Source: Candidatus Saccharimonadota bacterium (GTDB taxonomy: Bacteria; Patescibacteriota; Saccharimonadia; Saccharimonadales; SLHW01). From it: 27,902 bases of DNA. The stretch spans positions 1 to 27,902 of the forward strand of contig SLHW01000059.1 of assembly GCA_007135955.1 (NCBI GenBank). The letters run 5' to 3'. Made by a program: the position numbers and the translations under genes. Of this stretch, positions 1 to 7,057 are shown one piece after another. Within the stretch, counting starts at the first letter, position 1. Each line of letters starts with the position of its first letter. The notes below the pieces were generated by a model. It did no database searches. It was not told where the DNA came from and saw only the letters and a program-made list of their open reading frames with translations.

Positions 1-23
1 AGCATAAGCAGAGGCAAGGCTAA
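1..23 (+). CDS. rpmJ: Ribosomal protein bL36, C-terminal end only
   Basis: Only the last codons are in the window. Read in the frame ending at the TAA at 21-23 they give HKQRQG, the invariant C-terminus of bL36 (family ending PKHKQRQG). The position directly before rpsM is the usual place for rpmJ. The rest of the gene lies outside the window, so its zinc-binding residues cannot be judged. Confidence 0.85.
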
Positions 24-25
24 CT

Positions 26-412
26 ATGGCTCGAATTTCCGGTGTTGTTATACCAGATAACAAGCAAGTGCATATAGCCTTGACGTACGTCTATGGTATT
101 GGGCCAAAAATCAGTGAACAAATTTTAACCAAAGTTAAAATCGACCCAACAGTCCGAGTGAAAGACTTAACCGACCAAGAGATTTCAAAGATTCAAGACT
201 GTATAAATGAAGAATATACTGTCGAAGGTGAGCTCCAACGCTCAGTTGGTGCTAACATTAAGCGACTAAAAGATATCGGCACCTACCGTGGACATCGACA
301 TAAGATTGGCTTGCCTTCCCGCGGCCAGCGTACACGCACCAATGCTCGTACCAGACGCGGTAAACGAATCGCAGTCGGTGGAGCCAAGAAGAAAGCACCA
401 GCAAAGACCTAA
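26..412 (+). CDS. rpsM: 30S ribosomal protein uS13
   Basis: Protein of the small-subunit head that contacts 16S rRNA, the P-site tRNA and the large subunit through intersubunit bridges. At 128 aa it has normal length. It starts with the family signature MARISGVVIP, has the helix-turn region around YGIGPKISEQIL, and ends in the basic stretch RGHRHKIGLPSRGQRTRTNAR that is typical of the family, followed by a Lys-rich tail. The ATG lies 2 nt after the rpmJ stop; AGG-type purine runs in the rpmJ end (12-19) can serve as ribosome binding site. First complete gene of a co-directional ribosomal operon. Confidence 0.97.
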   Translation: MARISGVVIPDNKQVHIALTYVYGIGPKISEQILTKVKIDPTVRVKDLTDQEISKIQDCINEEYTVEGELQRSVGANIKRLKDIGTYRGHRHKIGLPSRGQRTRTNARTRRGKRIAVGGAKKKAPAKT

Positions 413-436
413 GTCTTGGTAAAGGAAATATGATTT

Positions 437-856
437 ATGAGCGAAGATAGTAAGCAAAACACTACTGTAGATAAACCAAAAACGAAAAAGCGCAAGGTGA
501 AGCGCTCGGTTCCATATGGGCAGCTTCACATCCTTGCAACGTTTAATAACACTATTGTGACATTCACTGATCGATCAGGTGGAGTTCTTGCAAGCTCAAG
601 TGCAGGTGCTTGCGGCTTTCGTGGTAGCAAAAAGTCGACCGCGTATGCTGCACAAATTGCTGCCGAAAAGGCCGCTGAAAAAGTCAAGCAACTTCACGGC
701 ATGAGCAAAGTCGATGTTTATATCAAAGGAATCGGCCTAGGACGCGAAGCAGTTGTTCGATCGATGACCGGACAGGATATACACGTAGAGTCATTAACTG
801 ACGTAACTGGGGTACCGCATGGTGGATGCCGACCTCCGAAAGCAAGAAGGGTGTAA
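437..856 (+). CDS. rpsK: 30S ribosomal protein uS11
   Basis: Platform protein of the 30S subunit that binds 16S rRNA near the E site. At 139 aa it has a Lys-rich N-terminal extension (about residues 1-25), then the S11 core with TFNNTIVTFTDRSGG, a KKSTAYAAQIAAEKAA helix, and the conserved C-terminal DVTGVPHGGCRPPKARRV region. AAAGGA at about 421-426 is a plausible Shine-Dalgarno. The TAA at 854-856 is 2 nt from the rpsD ATG, so translation is likely coupled. Confidence 0.97.
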   Translation: MSEDSKQNTTVDKPKTKKRKVKRSVPYGQLHILATFNNTIVTFTDRSGGVLASSSAGACGFRGSKKSTAYAAQIAAEKAAEKVKQLHGMSKVDVYIKGIGLGREAVVRSMTGQDIHVESLTDVTGVPHGGCRPPKARRV

Positions 857-858
857 GT

Positions 859-1473
859 ATGGCACGAGATAGGCAATCAATTGTTAAAATGAGCCGCCGT
901 GAAGGGTACGCATTGCACCCTAAGGCTCACAAGGCATTAGTAAAGCGATCAACACCGCCTGGCGAACAAGGAACTGGCAGACGATCAAAGCCAAGCCAAT
1001 ATTCTATCCAGTTGCGTGAAAAGCAAAAAGTAAAACGACTGTATGGTTTACTTGAACGTCAGTTTAGTAATCTTATGAAAGAGGCATCAAAAACTAAAGG
1101 TCAGTCTGGCGCTACGTTGCTGCAATTTCTAGAAAGTCGATTAGACAATACAGTATATCGTGCTGGTTTTGCCTCGTCTCGACGAGCTGCGCGTCAGCTT
1201 GTGACACATGGTCACTTCATGCTGAATGGACGCAGAGTAGACATTCCGTCAATCCGCGTTAAGAAGGGCGACAAGATTAGTCTCCGTACAAAAAGTCAGA
1301 CCAATGAATACTTTAAAAAGATTGACGACACCAGTCCAGCACCCTCTGAAATTCCTACCTGGCTGAAAGTTGACCGCAAGTCGTTTCAAGTCGAAATTAC
1401 TGGTTATCCGTCACGAGATGACGCCGAGCCAGATATCAATGAACAATTAATCGTAGAATACTACTCACGGTAA
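859..1473 (+). CDS. rpsD: 30S ribosomal protein uS4 (cysteine-free form)
   Basis: Primary 16S rRNA-binding protein that nucleates assembly of the 30S body; in several bacteria it also represses its own operon. The protein is 204 aa. The N-terminal part reads MARDRQSIVKMSRREG and lacks the four zinc-binding cysteines found in many S4 proteins. The S4 RNA-binding fold follows at about residues 90-150 (LESRLDNTVYRAGFASSRRA, HGHFMLNGRRVDIPS), and the C-terminus is close to the usual VEYYSR. I chose ATG 859 because AGAAGG at 845-850 is at Shine-Dalgarno distance and the N-terminus matches the family. An in-frame ATG at 826 would overlap rpsK by 31 nt. Confidence 0.96.
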   Translation: MARDRQSIVKMSRREGYALHPKAHKALVKRSTPPGEQGTGRRSKPSQYSIQLREKQKVKRLYGLLERQFSNLMKEASKTKGQSGATLLQFLESRLDNTVYRAGFASSRRAARQLVTHGHFMLNGRRVDIPSIRVKKGDKISLRTKSQTNEYFKKIDDTSPAPSEIPTWLKVDRKSFQVEITGYPSRDDAEPDINEQLIVEYYSR

Positions 1474-1489
1474 GGGAGGCCGAATAACT

Positions 1490-2428
1490 ATGTCAAATCT
1501 TATACACACACCGGGGCTCGTCAATATTGACGATCATAGTGCATCAGTTGCAACGTTCACGATTGAGCCACTACACACAGGTTACGGTATGACACTGGGT
1601 AACTCTCTGCGTAGAGTACTGTTATCTAGCATTGCTGGCGCAGCAATTACTGGATTTAAGATCGAGGGGGCGACCCACGAATTCACGACTGTACCTGGAG
1701 TTAAAGAGGATGTTGTCGAAATTATGCTTAATCTTAAGGGCATCCGCTTTAAGGTGTTTGGCGAAGGATCACAAACACTTCAAATAACCAAAAAAGGCAA
1801 AGGTACAGTGACGGCAAGTGATATTGTTGCCAACGCCGACGTCGAAGTTATTAACAAAGACCACCAAATAGCAACTATCGATGATGCCAAGGGTGCTATC
1901 TCTATTGAAGTAATCGTAGAACCTGGCCGTGGTTACCGAACCATTGAAGAAGTGGCTGAGAAAAAAATATCTGACCATATTGCTGTAGACGCTGTCTTTA
2001 GTCCGGTAACGCGAGTCCGATATAAGGTCGAAGATACTCGTGTTGGTCAAATCACTGATCTCGATAAGCTGCTACTTACTGTTGAGACTGACGGAACCAT
2101 TACTCCTCGAGAAGCATTTGAAGAAGCAGCTGCAATTTTAGTTAATCAGTATTCAGCACTTGCAGGCCAAACACAAGTTGAGGCTGGCCCACCGCTGACC
2201 GCACAGGTAAGTGAAGCTGAACCTGAAGCCGATGAACCTGCAGAGCTTATGACGCCAATCGAAGACCTGAACCTATCAGCCCGTACTACCAACGCACTTA
2301 TTAACAACGATGTGCACACCCTCAAAGATTTGTTTTCGTTAAGTGATATTGAATTGCGTGACCTAAAAGGCTTTGGTAGCAAGGCACTCGACGAAGTTAA
2401 AGATAAAATGGCTGAATTGGAGCTATAG
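1490..2428 (+). CDS. rpoA: RNA polymerase alpha subunit
   Basis: Alpha subunit: the N-terminal domain dimerises and scaffolds beta/beta', the C-terminal domain contacts DNA and activators. At 312 aa it is close to the usual length. The N-terminal domain contains the family motif EPLHTGYGMTLGNSLRRVLL (about residues 24-43) and VEPGRGY. An acidic linker (about 235-252) leads to the C-terminal helix-hairpin-helix domain (about 253-312), where the Arg and Asn of SARTTN sit at the positions of E. coli R265/N268 used for UP-element contact. GGGAGG at 1473-1478 is a good ribosome binding site. It lies between rpsD and rplQ as in most bacteria. Confidence 0.98.
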   Translation: MSNLIHTPGLVNIDDHSASVATFTIEPLHTGYGMTLGNSLRRVLLSSIAGAAITGFKIEGATHEFTTVPGVKEDVVEIMLNLKGIRFKVFGEGSQTLQITKKGKGTVTASDIVANADVEVINKDHQIATIDDAKGAISIEVIVEPGRGYRTIEEVAEKKISDHIAVDAVFSPVTRVRYKVEDTRVGQITDLDKLLLTVETDGTITPREAFEEAAAILVNQYSALAGQTQVEAGPPLTAQVSEAEPEADEPAELMTPIEDLNLSARTTNALINNDVHTLKDLFSLSDIELRDLKGFGSKALDEVKDKMAELEL

Positions 2429-2430
2429 TA

Positions 2431-2925
2431 ATGCATCGTCACGGTTATAAAGGCAGAAAATTCCACCGAGAAACTGATCAGCGCCGCGCTCTCATGAAAA
2501 GTCTTGCCGACTCATTGATAGAGCACGAGTCAATTGAGACGACACTGCCAAAAGCAAAAGAACTTCGACCGTATATTGAGAAGTTAGTTACTAAGGCAAA
2601 AGTTGGCGACTTGCACAACCGTCGGCTAATCATCAGTAAGATCCAAACGAAAGAGAATGCTCATCGTTTAGTCGATGAGATAGCTCCGAGATATGCCAAT
2701 CGACAAGGTGGCTACGTTCGAATCGAGCGGACTGGCTATCGACGAGGTGACAATGCAGAGCTTGCAATTATTTCATTCGTTGACAGTGACTCATCGTCAG
2801 CTCAAGCAACCGTTACGACTAAAGCTACAGAACCTAAGACTGCCCCTAAAGAAGTAACCAAGCAACCGAAGCAAACAGTCAAAAAAGAGCAACCTAGCAA
2901 GGCTAGCAAATCAGGAAAAGGATAA
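2431..2925 (+). CDS. rplQ: 50S ribosomal protein bL17 with long basic tail
   Basis: Large-subunit protein near the exit-tunnel rim. The core (about residues 1-118) opens with MHRHGYKGRKFHRETDQRRAL and includes the AKVGDLHNRRLI and RIERTGYRRGDNAELAIISF segments of bL17. It starts 2 nt after the rpoA stop, so it is translationally coupled. At 164 aa it is longer than the roughly 115-130 aa typical of the family, because of a low-complexity Ser/Thr/Pro/Lys tail of about 45 residues (about 119-164). Function of the tail is unknown; it is probably disordered and rRNA-facing. Confidence 0.96.
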   Translation: MHRHGYKGRKFHRETDQRRALMKSLADSLIEHESIETTLPKAKELRPYIEKLVTKAKVGDLHNRRLIISKIQTKENAHRLVDEIAPRYANRQGGYVRIERTGYRRGDNAELAIISFVDSDSSSAQATVTTKATEPKTAPKEVTKQPKQTVKKEQPSKASKSGKG

Positions 2926-2928
2926 GAT

Positions 2929-3372
2929 ATGAAGACATATAGTCAGAAACCAGCTGATGTAGCCAGAGATTGGTATGTAGTGGATGCATCCGAAGCTCCA
3001 CTAGGCCGACTTGCTACTGAAGTTTCGCAATTACTCGCCGGCAAACAGAAACCAACGTTTACCCCACATGTAGATGGTGGAGATTATGTTGTGGTTATTA
3101 ATGCCAAGTCAGTAAAAGTAACTGGCGACAAGTATAAAAACAAGATTTATTACAGTCACAGTGGCTATCCTGGAAGCATTAAAGGTATAACATTGCAGCA
3201 ACAACTCAACAAAAATGCTGCAACAGTTATCGAAAAAGCGGTATATGGAATGTTGCCAAAAAATAAACTTCGTGATGAACGAATGAAGCGACTAAAAGTC
3301 TACGAAACTGCTGAACATGCTCATGCACCGCAGAAGCCCAAAGAGCTATCGCTAAAGGAAGGTAAGAAGTAA
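2929..3372 (+). CDS. rplM: 50S ribosomal protein uL13
   Basis: Early-assembly 23S rRNA-binding protein. At 147 aa it has normal length and shows the family core: WYVVDASEAPLGRLATEVSQ near the N-terminus, HVDGGDYVVVINAKSVKVTG, YSHSGYPGSIK, and AVYGMLPKNKLRDERMKRLKVY. The ATG is 3 nt after the rplQ stop, with GGATAAG just upstream. The last base of its TAA is the first base of the rpsI start codon (TAATG), a typical coupled L13-S9 pair. Confidence 0.97.
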   Translation: MKTYSQKPADVARDWYVVDASEAPLGRLATEVSQLLAGKQKPTFTPHVDGGDYVVVINAKSVKVTGDKYKNKIYYSHSGYPGSIKGITLQQQLNKNAATVIEKAVYGMLPKNKLRDERMKRLKVYETAEHAHAPQKPKELSLKEGKK

Positions 3373-3776
3373 TGGCAGAAACACAGCATTATCACTACAG
3401 CTTAGGGAGACGAAAAAGCGCCACAGCTCAGGTTCGACTCCAGAGCGGTAAGGGCAACTTTGTTATCAATGGCAAAGACGCAAAGGAATACTTTAGTCAG
3501 GCAAAACCACTTTTCTACGTTCTAACACGACCATTTAGTGCAGTTGATCTAGAGTCGAGTAAATTCGATATCAGCGTCGTTGTTAAGGGCGGCGGACGAA
3601 CTGGTCAAGCCGAGGCAATTCAGCTTGGGATTGCAAAATCATTGGTCAAAATGAACGAAGACCTAAAGAGTACGCTACGTCGAGCTGAACTACTGGGACG
3701 TGATCCCCGTGAAAAAGAGCGCAAGAAGCCTGGTCTTCGTGGTGCTCGCCGCAAACAACAATTCACCAAGCGATAA
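3372..3776 (+). CDS. rpsI: 30S ribosomal protein uS9
   Basis: S9 protein whose C-terminal tail reaches the P-site tRNA anticodon loop. At 134 aa it has the signature YHYSLGRRKSATAQVRL, VVKGGGRTGQAEAIQLGIAK, and the basic C-terminus RGARRKQQFTKR, whose final Lys-Arg contacts tRNA. The start overlaps the rplM stop by one base. It is the last gene of the ribosomal operon; I see no terminator between its stop and the promoter at 3785, so operon transcripts probably end at the terminator at 3930-3953. Confidence 0.97.
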   Translation: MAETQHYHYSLGRRKSATAQVRLQSGKGNFVINGKDAKEYFSQAKPLFYVLTRPFSAVDLESSKFDISVVVKGGGRTGQAEAIQLGIAKSLVKMNEDLKSTLRRAELLGRDPREKERKKPGLRGARRKQQFTKR

Positions 3777-3784
3777 TATTCTGC

Positions 3785-3812
3785 TTGACAGCCTAGTGAA
3801 ATACGCTATATT
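3785..3812 (+). promoter_or_regulatory. Strong promoter for the trpS leader
   Basis: A perfect -35 TTGACA (3785-3790) is separated by 16 nt from TATATT (3807-3812). The predicted transcription start is at about 3819-3820, exactly at the ATG of the leader peptide, so the transcript would be leaderless. It lies 8 nt after the rpsI stop and gives the trpS group its own promoter. Confidence 0.75.
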
Positions 3813-3819
3813 TTTCCCT

Positions 3820-3900
3820 ATGCAGCAAATTGCGCAAAACTATTTTACCTATTGGTTTACCGGCTCACTACAGGCGGTTAGTTTTGCGTATACTCAATAA
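3820..3900 (+). CDS. Aromatic-rich 26-aa leader peptide upstream of trpS
   Basis: Small reading frame with ATG at the predicted +1 of the 3785 promoter and TAA at 3898-3900. Codons 7-13 encode NYFTYWF, so Tyr, Phe and the only Trp codon (TGG, 3853-3855) are clustered in the middle. Aromatic clustering directly before trpS and an intrinsic terminator is the hallmark of an attenuation leader; E. coli pheM upstream of pheST is a known parallel for a tRNA-synthetase operon. The peptide itself probably has no function beyond ribosome positioning. It is in frame with a longer reading frame entering from rpsI, but the promoter places the start here. Confidence 0.72.
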   Translation: MQQIAQNYFTYWFTGSLQAVSFAYTQ

Positions 3901-3953
3901 TTCATAGCAATAATAAGCAATAACGATACACCGCCGATAACTGGCGGTTTTTT
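3833..3953 (+). promoter_or_regulatory. Transcription attenuator with alternative pairings (predicted)
   Basis: CGCAAAACTA (3833-3842) pairs perfectly with TAGTTTTGCG (3879-3888). Inside that hairpin ACCG (3859-3862) can pair with CGGT (3875-3878) and so hold GGCGGT (3873-3878). The same heptamer GGCGGTT occurs at 3873-3879 and in the terminator 3' arm (3943-3949), and both copies are complementary to ACCGCC (3930-3935), so antiterminator and terminator exclude each other. A ribosome stalled at the TGG codon (3853) would cover both protecting strands and free GGCGGT to block the terminator. The pairings are seen directly; the regulatory reading is inferred. Confidence 0.68.
3930..3953 (+). 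terminator. Intrinsic terminator before the trpS group
   Basis: ACCGCC (3930-3935) and GGCGGT (3943-3948) form a 6-bp GC-rich stem around a 7-nt loop, followed by a T-run to 3953. It probably ends the ribosomal operon and also acts as the conditional terminator of the attenuator. Confidence 0.8.
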
Positions 3954-3970
3954 AATGGGAAAGGAATATC

Positions 3971-4288
3971 ATGCAGTCAGAAACGCAAAAAATTCAAATT
4001 ATAATCAATCAAACAACTGGGAGTAAAGAGCTCGTCGGCATCAATGGCGAACGAGAGGTTACTCCAGATATGATAACTGCTATCAGGCGTCAACCTGAAT
4101 TACTTGGCTACATCGCTCTGCGTTTAGCTCACAACCGGACCGAAGAGCAGTGCAATAGTGAGACACACAGTGTCTTAGGGTTAGGCAATAGAATCGGCAA
4201 TCATATTATCGCAGCAGAAGTTGAATTGCGTGAGCACGTAGCCAGTTCTACTAATTGTACTGCCAAACTATCACTGGATAAGATATAA
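3971..4288 (+). CDS. Orphan 105-aa protein between attenuator and trpS
   Basis: I do not recognise a family. The protein is soluble-looking, with no signal peptide or membrane segment. It has an N-terminal beta-like stretch (IQIIINQTTGSKELVGINGE), a segment VTPDMITAIRRQPELLGYIALRL that could form two helices, and a polar C-terminal half with two cysteines (positions about 60 and 98). It contains no Trp. AAAGGA at 3960-3965 is a good ribosome binding site 5 nt from the ATG. It starts 18 nt after the terminator and its stop is 12 nt before trpS, so it should share the Trp-responsive transcript. A real gene is supported by the binding site and spacing; the role is unknown. Confidence 0.65.
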   Translation: MQSETQKIQIIINQTTGSKELVGINGEREVTPDMITAIRRQPELLGYIALRLAHNRTEEQCNSETHSVLGLGNRIGNHIIAAEVELREHVASSTNCTAKLSLDKI

Positions 4289-4300
4289 TAAGATTAATCT

Positions 4301-5317
4301 ATGAGCAAACCTGTTGTACTTACCGGCCTTCGCGTAAATAATGATTTACATATTGGAAATTATCTTGGTGCGCTACTGCCAATGATTGATTTTGCACGCA
4401 ATAAAGCCGATGACTACCAAGTAAATTTATTTATTCCCGATTTACATAGCATCACTACGCCTGTTGACTATCAGCAGCTACAGCCATCAATCCAGGCTAC
4501 TGTAAAGACGTACCTGGCGCTTGGTTTGCCGATAGATCACCAAGATATCAACTTGTATAGACAAAGCCGTCTACCGGCACACAGCGAGCTCACATGGATA
4601 CTTAGTTGCTTCACCAGTTTTGGCGAAATGCATCGCATGACACAATTCAAAGACAAGTCACAACAATTGGGCAATGAGCGCACGTCTGTCGGACTATTTA
4701 GCTATCCTATTTTAATGGCAGCCGACATTCTCCTTCATGACGCAGAATATGTCCCGGTTGGCGATGATCAATCACAGCACTTAGAGTTCACTAGAGACAT
4801 AGCAGAGCGTTTCAATAAAAAATTTGAAACAGAGCTTTTTATTGTGCCAAAGCCCGTCAAGCAACAACATGAATTTTTTGGCAAAGAGCAAGGATTGCGC
4901 ATTCGTGATCTTGTTGATCCTACTAAAAAAATGAGCAAAAGTGATGAATCTGGCAAAGGTGTTATATTTTTGAGTGATGCACCAGAAGTGGCACGCAAGA
5001 AAATTATGTCGGCAACTACCGATAGCTGTAGTGAAGTAGCTTACGACTACGTGTCTCGCCCTGGGGTTAGTAATCTTCTTGATATCTTAGAGCTTTTTGG
5101 TGGCAATAAAAATGATTTTATCGGCCAACAACAGTATGGCCCACTAAAGCAAGCGGTTGCTGATGTTGTAGCAGATTTTTTGAGTCAACTACAAGAAAAA
5201 ATCCAGTCAGTAAACACGGCAGATATCGAGAAGATTTTACAATCAGGAGAAGACGCTGCTACCACCACCGCAAACGCGACATTACAACGAATCCAATTAG
5301 CTGTTGGCCTAAAGTAG
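4301..5317 (+). CDS. trpS: Tryptophanyl-tRNA synthetase
   Basis: Class I synthetase that charges tRNA-Trp with tryptophan using ATP in the cytoplasm. At 338 aa it has the usual bacterial length. The Rossmann-fold signatures are HIGN at residues 17-20 (HIGH motif) and KKMSKSDES at 209-217 (KMSKS loop); VGDDQSQHLEFTRDIAERFN (about 153-172) is the family's tRNA/ATP-site helix region. The start ATG has no strong Shine-Dalgarno. A TATAAT at 4284-4289 could be a second, leaderless promoter, but no good -35 accompanies it. The stop TAG shares its G with the GTG of the next gene. Regulation by the attenuator at 3820-3953 is likely. Confidence 0.96.
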   Translation: MSKPVVLTGLRVNNDLHIGNYLGALLPMIDFARNKADDYQVNLFIPDLHSITTPVDYQQLQPSIQATVKTYLALGLPIDHQDINLYRQSRLPAHSELTWILSCFTSFGEMHRMTQFKDKSQQLGNERTSVGLFSYPILMAADILLHDAEYVPVGDDQSQHLEFTRDIAERFNKKFETELFIVPKPVKQQHEFFGKEQGLRIRDLVDPTKKMSKSDESGKGVIFLSDAPEVARKKIMSATTDSCSEVAYDYVSRPGVSNLLDILELFGGNKNDFIGQQQYGPLKQAVADVVADFLSQLQEKIQSVNTADIEKILQSGEDAATTTANATLQRIQLAVGLK

Positions 5318-6210
5318 TGCCCAATTCTATGAAGTTTACTGTGAACCCGGAGCAAGATCGCGAACGACTGGATAAGTTTTTGGCTGGACAACTACCTGAC
5401 ATCAGCAGAAGCTTCTTGCAGTCGCTTTGCAAACACGACAAGGTGATGGTCAATGGCCAGCCACAAAAATCTGGCTATAAATTGCATTGGCACGATACGG
5501 TAGAGGTGCTACATGATATCGAGGCAATCGGTCAACCGAAGGATATAGCTATCCCAATACTCTTTGAGAATGATGACGTAATCGTGGTGAATAAGCCATC
5601 TGGTGTCTTGAGCCATGCGTTAAGCAAGTTCAAGGATGAGCCAAGTGTCGCCAGCTTTTTACGACAACACAGTAAAAATGCAACACAAAACATTCGCTAC
5701 GGTATCATTCATCGCCTTGATCGGCTTACAAGTGGGGTAATGATTTGCGCCAAGAATGACGAGACTGTCACTTCGCTGCAACGTCAGTTTGCCAATCGAC
5801 AAGTGGAAAAAGAATATATAGCAGTAGTTTCTCGGCAACCAAAGCATCAAGAAGCCATCATCGATATTCCGCTAGAACGCAATCCCAAGAGGCCTGCTAC
5901 TTTTCGACCAGGTAAAAATGGTAAACCAGCACAAACTCATTACCAAGTGCTCAGTGCTGGTACTTCTGGTGCTCTGCTTGCTGTTAAGCCAAAAACCGGT
6001 CGTACTCACCAGATTCGAGTGCACCTGCAGCATATCCAGTGCCCGATAGTTGGTGACACTCTTTATGGTGGCAAAAAAGCAGACAGACTATACCTTCATG
6101 CAAAATCTTTAACATTGTACATTCCAGGATTACCCGATCTAAAAACGTTTTCTGCTCCAGTACCAGATGAGTTTAGTAACCAAATAGGTAAAAACATTGA
6201 TCATGAGTAA
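5317..6210 (+). CDS. RluA/RluD-family 23S rRNA pseudouridine synthase
   Basis: Isomerises uridine to pseudouridine in rRNA. An S4-like RNA-binding domain lies at about residues 15-66 (ERLDKFLAGQLPDISRSFLQ, VMVNGQPQKSGYKL). The catalytic domain has the RluA motif HRLDRLTSG (132-140) with catalytic Asp135, and the downstream GRTHQIRVHLQHIQCPIVGD block. At 297 aa the length fits the RluD type. The GTG start at 5317 overlaps the trpS stop; an in-frame ATG at 5329 is an alternative and would remove four residues. Which rRNA position it modifies cannot be told from sequence. It overlaps the next gene by 8 nt. Confidence 0.93.
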   Translation: MPNSMKFTVNPEQDRERLDKFLAGQLPDISRSFLQSLCKHDKVMVNGQPQKSGYKLHWHDTVEVLHDIEAIGQPKDIAIPILFENDDVIVVNKPSGVLSHALSKFKDEPSVASFLRQHSKNATQNIRYGIIHRLDRLTSGVMICAKNDETVTSLQRQFANRQVEKEYIAVVSRQPKHQEAIIDIPLERNPKRPATFRPGKNGKPAQTHYQVLSAGTSGALLAVKPKTGRTHQIRVHLQHIQCPIVGDTLYGGKKADRLYLHAKSLTLYIPGLPDLKTFSAPVPDEFSNQIGKNIDHE

Positions 6211-7042
6211 TCTTGTGTTTCACCCAGCTACAAAGCAAACTATTATGCGCGTAGTATCGCAACGACCCCATGCGATTGCCTTGATTGGTCCCGAGGGGGC
6301 AGGGAAGGTAGCTACCGCCAGATACCTTGCAGATAAATTTTTAGATGAGGCAAGGCAGGCAGGCAGTACGTACTTTGAGATAGTGCCAAATGACAAGGGC
6401 ATAATAACAATTGAGCAGGCTCGTGAAATTAAGCAATTTGTAAAGTTGAAGCCCGCGAACAGAAAAAATACCTCGAGGGTCATAGTTTTACAGGACGCTC
6501 ACTTGCTCCAAGTTCCTGCCCAGAATTCATTATTGAAAATACTAGAAGAACCACCGATTGGTACTATTTTTATTCTGACAGTTGCTACAAAAGAATCGCT
6601 TTTACCTACACTGTGGTCACGATTAACAGATATAGCAATTCGTCCGTTAGCGTTTAATCAAATTAGGTTACTGACCGATGATGACATATCAGCAGAAGAG
6701 TTAAAGCGAGCTTTTTACTTAAGCGGTGGCTACGCTGGTATGACAAGTGAATTAATTAACGCCGGCGAAGATCATCCACTGATAAAGAACATGGCAAAAG
6801 CTAAACAGATACTTATTAACAAAAAGTATGCTCGGCTATCTGAGGTTGATGAGATTAGCGCCAATCATAAAGGGCTTTCTCAGACGATGCTGTGTTTGCA
6901 AAAAATACTCGAGTATAAACTAAAGACAGACTACAGCCCGGCTACCGCAATAAAGGTTCGCCACTGTATTACAGCGCAAGATGACCTACATCGTCGGGTA
7001 AATAAAAAGCTAGTCTTAACTGACTTATTTCTGAAATTATAG
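6203..7042 (+). CDS. holB: DNA polymerase III clamp-loader subunit (delta'-like)
   Basis: AAA+ protein of the sliding-clamp loader. With the ATG at 6203 it has 279 aa; an in-frame TTG two codons earlier is less likely. It has a Walker A-like loop GPEGAGKV (29-36), the VLQDAHLLQVPAQNSLLKILEEPP block that is highly characteristic of delta'/gamma subunits, and SRL where an SRC motif is expected. The four zinc-binding cysteines of many gamma/delta' proteins are absent. A Val follows the Walker Lys in place of Thr/Ser, so ATP hydrolysis is doubtful, consistent with a delta' role. It overlaps the pseudouridine synthase by 8 nt in the trpS transcription unit. Confidence 0.85.
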   Translation: MSNLVFHPATKQTIMRVVSQRPHAIALIGPEGAGKVATARYLADKFLDEARQAGSTYFEIVPNDKGIITIEQAREIKQFVKLKPANRKNTSRVIVLQDAHLLQVPAQNSLLKILEEPPIGTIFILTVATKESLLPTLWSRLTDIAIRPLAFNQIRLLTDDDISAEELKRAFYLSGGYAGMTSELINAGEDHPLIKNMAKAKQILINKKYARLSEVDEISANHKGLSQTMLCLQKILEYKLKTDYSPATAIKVRHCITAQDDLHRRVNKKLVLTDLFLKL

Positions 7043-7048
7043 TAAAAT
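7020..7048 (+). promoter_or_regulatory. Putative leaderless promoter of the TPR gene
   Basis: CTGACT (7020-7025), a 17-nt spacer, then TAAAAT (7043-7048), inside the 3' end and just after holB. Transcription would start near 7055, three bases before the ATG at 7058. Confidence 0.45.
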
Positions 7049-7057
7049 ACAGGATGG

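Noticed and set aside
826..858. Upstream ATG for rpsD
   Set aside because: It would overlap rpsK and add residues not found in S4; ATG 859 has a Shine-Dalgarno and the family N-terminus.
3700..3900. 66-codon reading frame starting inside rpsI and ending at 3900
   Set aside because: It overlaps rpsI out of frame; only its last 26 codons, which start at the promoter +1, are supported, and these are reported as the leader peptide.
3820..3953. T-box riboswitch upstream of trpS
   Set aside because: The conserved T-box sequence, specifier loop layout and length are absent; the aromatic leader peptide explains the structure better.
6197..6202. TTG start for holB
   Set aside because: The ATG two codons downstream is preferred and gives a normal 8-nt overlap.
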